Shown here: positions 63,034-64,000 of the stretch, piece after piece | How positions within the stretch are numbered: position 1 is the stretch's first letter | Layout: each line of letters starts with the position of its first letter | Assembly: GCF_003014475.1 (NCBI RefSeq) | Contig: NZ_PYGJ01000001.1 | Coordinates: forward strand, 434,001 to 498,000 | DNA: 64,000 nt | Source: Shimia abyssi | GTDB lineage: Bacteria > Pseudomonadota > Alphaproteobacteria > Rhodobacterales > Rhodobacteraceae | Direction of reading: 5' to 3' | Program-made: the position numbers and the translations under genes | Notes under the pieces: model-generated | What the model saw: the letters and a program-made list of their open reading frames with translations, nothing else | Databases searched by the model: none | What the model was told of the DNA's origin: nothing

Positions 63034-63384
63034 ATGCACATAAAGCGGTTTCAGGATGCCATATCCTACGAAGCGCCCAATCACTTTGGGTGCCACGGAC
63101 TTAGGCTTCAGGGGTTCGAAGAAAACGGCCCCAAAAACCAATGGATTGGCTTCAGCCAATTTCTACCAGGCGGCGGGGCGGGTCCTGACAGCACTCCCTT
63201 TGAAAAAGTCTACGTTATCCTCGAAGGCGAAATGACTGTGATCATCGACGAAAAAGAAACGGTGCTTGGCCAATTCGACAGTTGCACGATCCCTCCGAAC
63301 GAAGTGCGTACGATCCAGAATCGCCGCAACGATGTGTGCAAAATACTTGTGGTGATCCCCTATCCGCCGGAGACCCAGAAATGA
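63034..63384 (+). CDS. Cupin-domain protein
   Basis: A 116-residue single cupin with a Gly-rich first motif (PGGGAGPDSTPFEKVYVILEGEM) and a second motif (SCTIPPNEVRTIQNRRND). The first motif lacks the usual HxH pair and the second lacks His, so metal binding may be lost or changed. The start at 63034 has GGAG upstream. It overlaps the SDR gene by 4 bases. Confidence 0.82.
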   Translation: MHIKRFQDAISYEAPNHFGCHGLRLQGFEENGPKNQWIGFSQFLPGGGAGPDSTPFEKVYVILEGEMTVIIDEKETVLGQFDSCTIPPNEVRTIQNRRNDVCKILVVIPYPPETQK

Positions 63385-64000
63385 ACGAAATGACAAATCC
63401 ACTTTCAATGTTCGACGTCACTGCAAAGGTTGCATTAATCACTGGAGCATCTGGGGCATTTGGTATGGTCGCCGCGCGTATTCTCGCCGGAGCGGGATGC
63501 AACTTGGTTCTGGCGGCGGGCAATCAGTCAGCTTTAGACGACATCACTGCCGAGTGCCGAGAATTGGGCGCAGCAGTGACTGCGATAAATTCTCGCCCCT
63601 CAGACGAAGGTGTTTGCAACGCGCTGGTTCAAGAAACTGTGGAGGCGTTCGGCCAACTAGATATTCTTGTTGTGGCCTCGGGCATGAACAAAGTCGAATT
63701 AATCAATGACATGGAACCAGAGACCTTTTCCAACGTCATGGACGCCAATGTCACGCAAAGCTGGCTGTTAGCCCGGGCCGCTGCTGGCCAGATGAAACGC
63801 CAAGGGCACGGCGGGAAGATCGTGTTGGTTTCGTCCGCTCGTGGTCTCTTGGGTCATCCCGCTGGTTATACAGCCTATTGTGCGTCCAAGGCCGCGGTGG
63901 ACGGCATCACCAAGGCGCTTGGGTGCGAACTTGGCCCGACTGGAATTACGGTCAACGCAATCGCGCCAACAGTGTTTCGGAGCCCGCTAACCGCGTGGAT
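63381..64000 (+). CDS. Short-chain dehydrogenase/reductase (3' end beyond window)
   Basis: An open frame from ATG 63381 to the window end, 206 residues visible. It shows the SDR cofactor motif ITGASGAFGM near 24-33, the VASGMNK-like motif, and the catalytic Ser and Tyr-x3-Lys (VSSARG, then YCASK near 169-173). It starts at an ATGA overlap with the cupin gene. Probably a gluconate- or keto-reductase-type SDR in the IclR-linked operon; cofactor and substrate not determined. Confidence 0.88.
   Translation, partial: MNEMTNPLSMFDVTAKVALITGASGAFGMVAARILAGAGCNLVLAAGNQSALDDITAECRELGAAVTAINSRPSDEGVCNALVQETVEAFGQLDILVVASGMNKVELINDMEPETFSNVMDANVTQSWLLARAAAGQMKRQGHGGKIVLVSSARGLLGHPAGYTAYCASKAAVDGITKALGCELGPTGITVNAIAPTVFRSPLTAW

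Noticed and set aside
1-64000. CRISPR arrays, insertion sequences, integrases, tRNA or rRNA genes
   Set aside because: I looked for direct repeats with spacers, transposase or integrase motifs and tRNA-like T-arms and found none I could support; a covariance-model scan was not possible here.

Overview
The window looks like chromosomal DNA of a marine alphaproteobacterium of the Roseobacter group (Rhodobacteraceae). Grounds are the GC-rich coding, the lolD-lolC-proS order, a phenylacetate cluster led by a 3-oxoadipyl-CoA thiolase, a DddQ-type DMSP-lyase cupin, dimethylglycine-dehydrogenase-like proteins, a SelD fused to an NDH-2-like flavoprotein, and intergenic palindromic repeats of a kind I associate with this group. 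I see no integrase, transposase, phage gene, CRISPR array, rRNA or tRNA gene.

Layout. 1-5.2 kb: end of a Bat-type operon (two von Willebrand A proteins, BatD) followed by an eight-heme c-type cytochrome with HEAT and TPR repeats. 5.4-17.3 kb: phenylacetate catabolism, with thiolase-paaABCDE and an extra PaaA/PaaC-like protein on the plus strand, paaI-paaK-paaR on the minus strand, and a cytochrome P450 gene joined to paaZ. Two similar 14-bp near-palindromes sit in front of the thiolase gene and in the paaI/P450 divergent region and are probable PaaR operators. 17.6-27.6 kb: dnaB, a DUF1326/DUF2182 pair, a membrane pentapeptide-repeat protein, alr-mlaE-mlaF, and the selenium genes selU (mnmH) and selD in tail-to-tail overlap.

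27.8-43.1 kb is the most interesting part: a 15-gene divergon around an RpiR-type regulator. Leftward run a Rieske oxygenase, a GFA protein, a maleate-isomerase-like protein, a sulfotransferase, an aldehyde dehydrogenase and a carboxymuconolactone-decarboxylase-like protein. Rightward run a dimethylglycine-dehydrogenase-like flavoprotein, an MDR oxidoreductase, a DddQ-like cupin, three paralogous enolase-superfamily enzymes with the same catalytic residues, a small cupin and a class III aminotransferase. The set suggests breakdown of an N-methylated (betaine-type) or sulfonium osmolyte with epimerisation and demethylation; the substrate is unknown and neither a transporter nor a Rieske reductase is visible.

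43.1-50 kb: RidA and a WYL-domain regulator diverging from a perfect 7-bp inverted repeat, three tandem related small c-type cytochromes, a small DMT transporter, lolD-lolC and proS. 50.8-56.5 kb: AI-2E-family permease, an Hda-like protein, ppk1 and ppx. 56.6-61 kb: a secreted small protein, an EEP-family hydrolase, a TerB/J-domain protein, an acetyltransferase, a VOC-like protein and nhaA. 61.2-64 kb: an IclR regulator diverging from a cyclase-cupin-SDR operon that runs off the right edge. Up to about 47 kb the plus strand is C-rich whichever strand is coding; beyond that it is balanced or G-rich.
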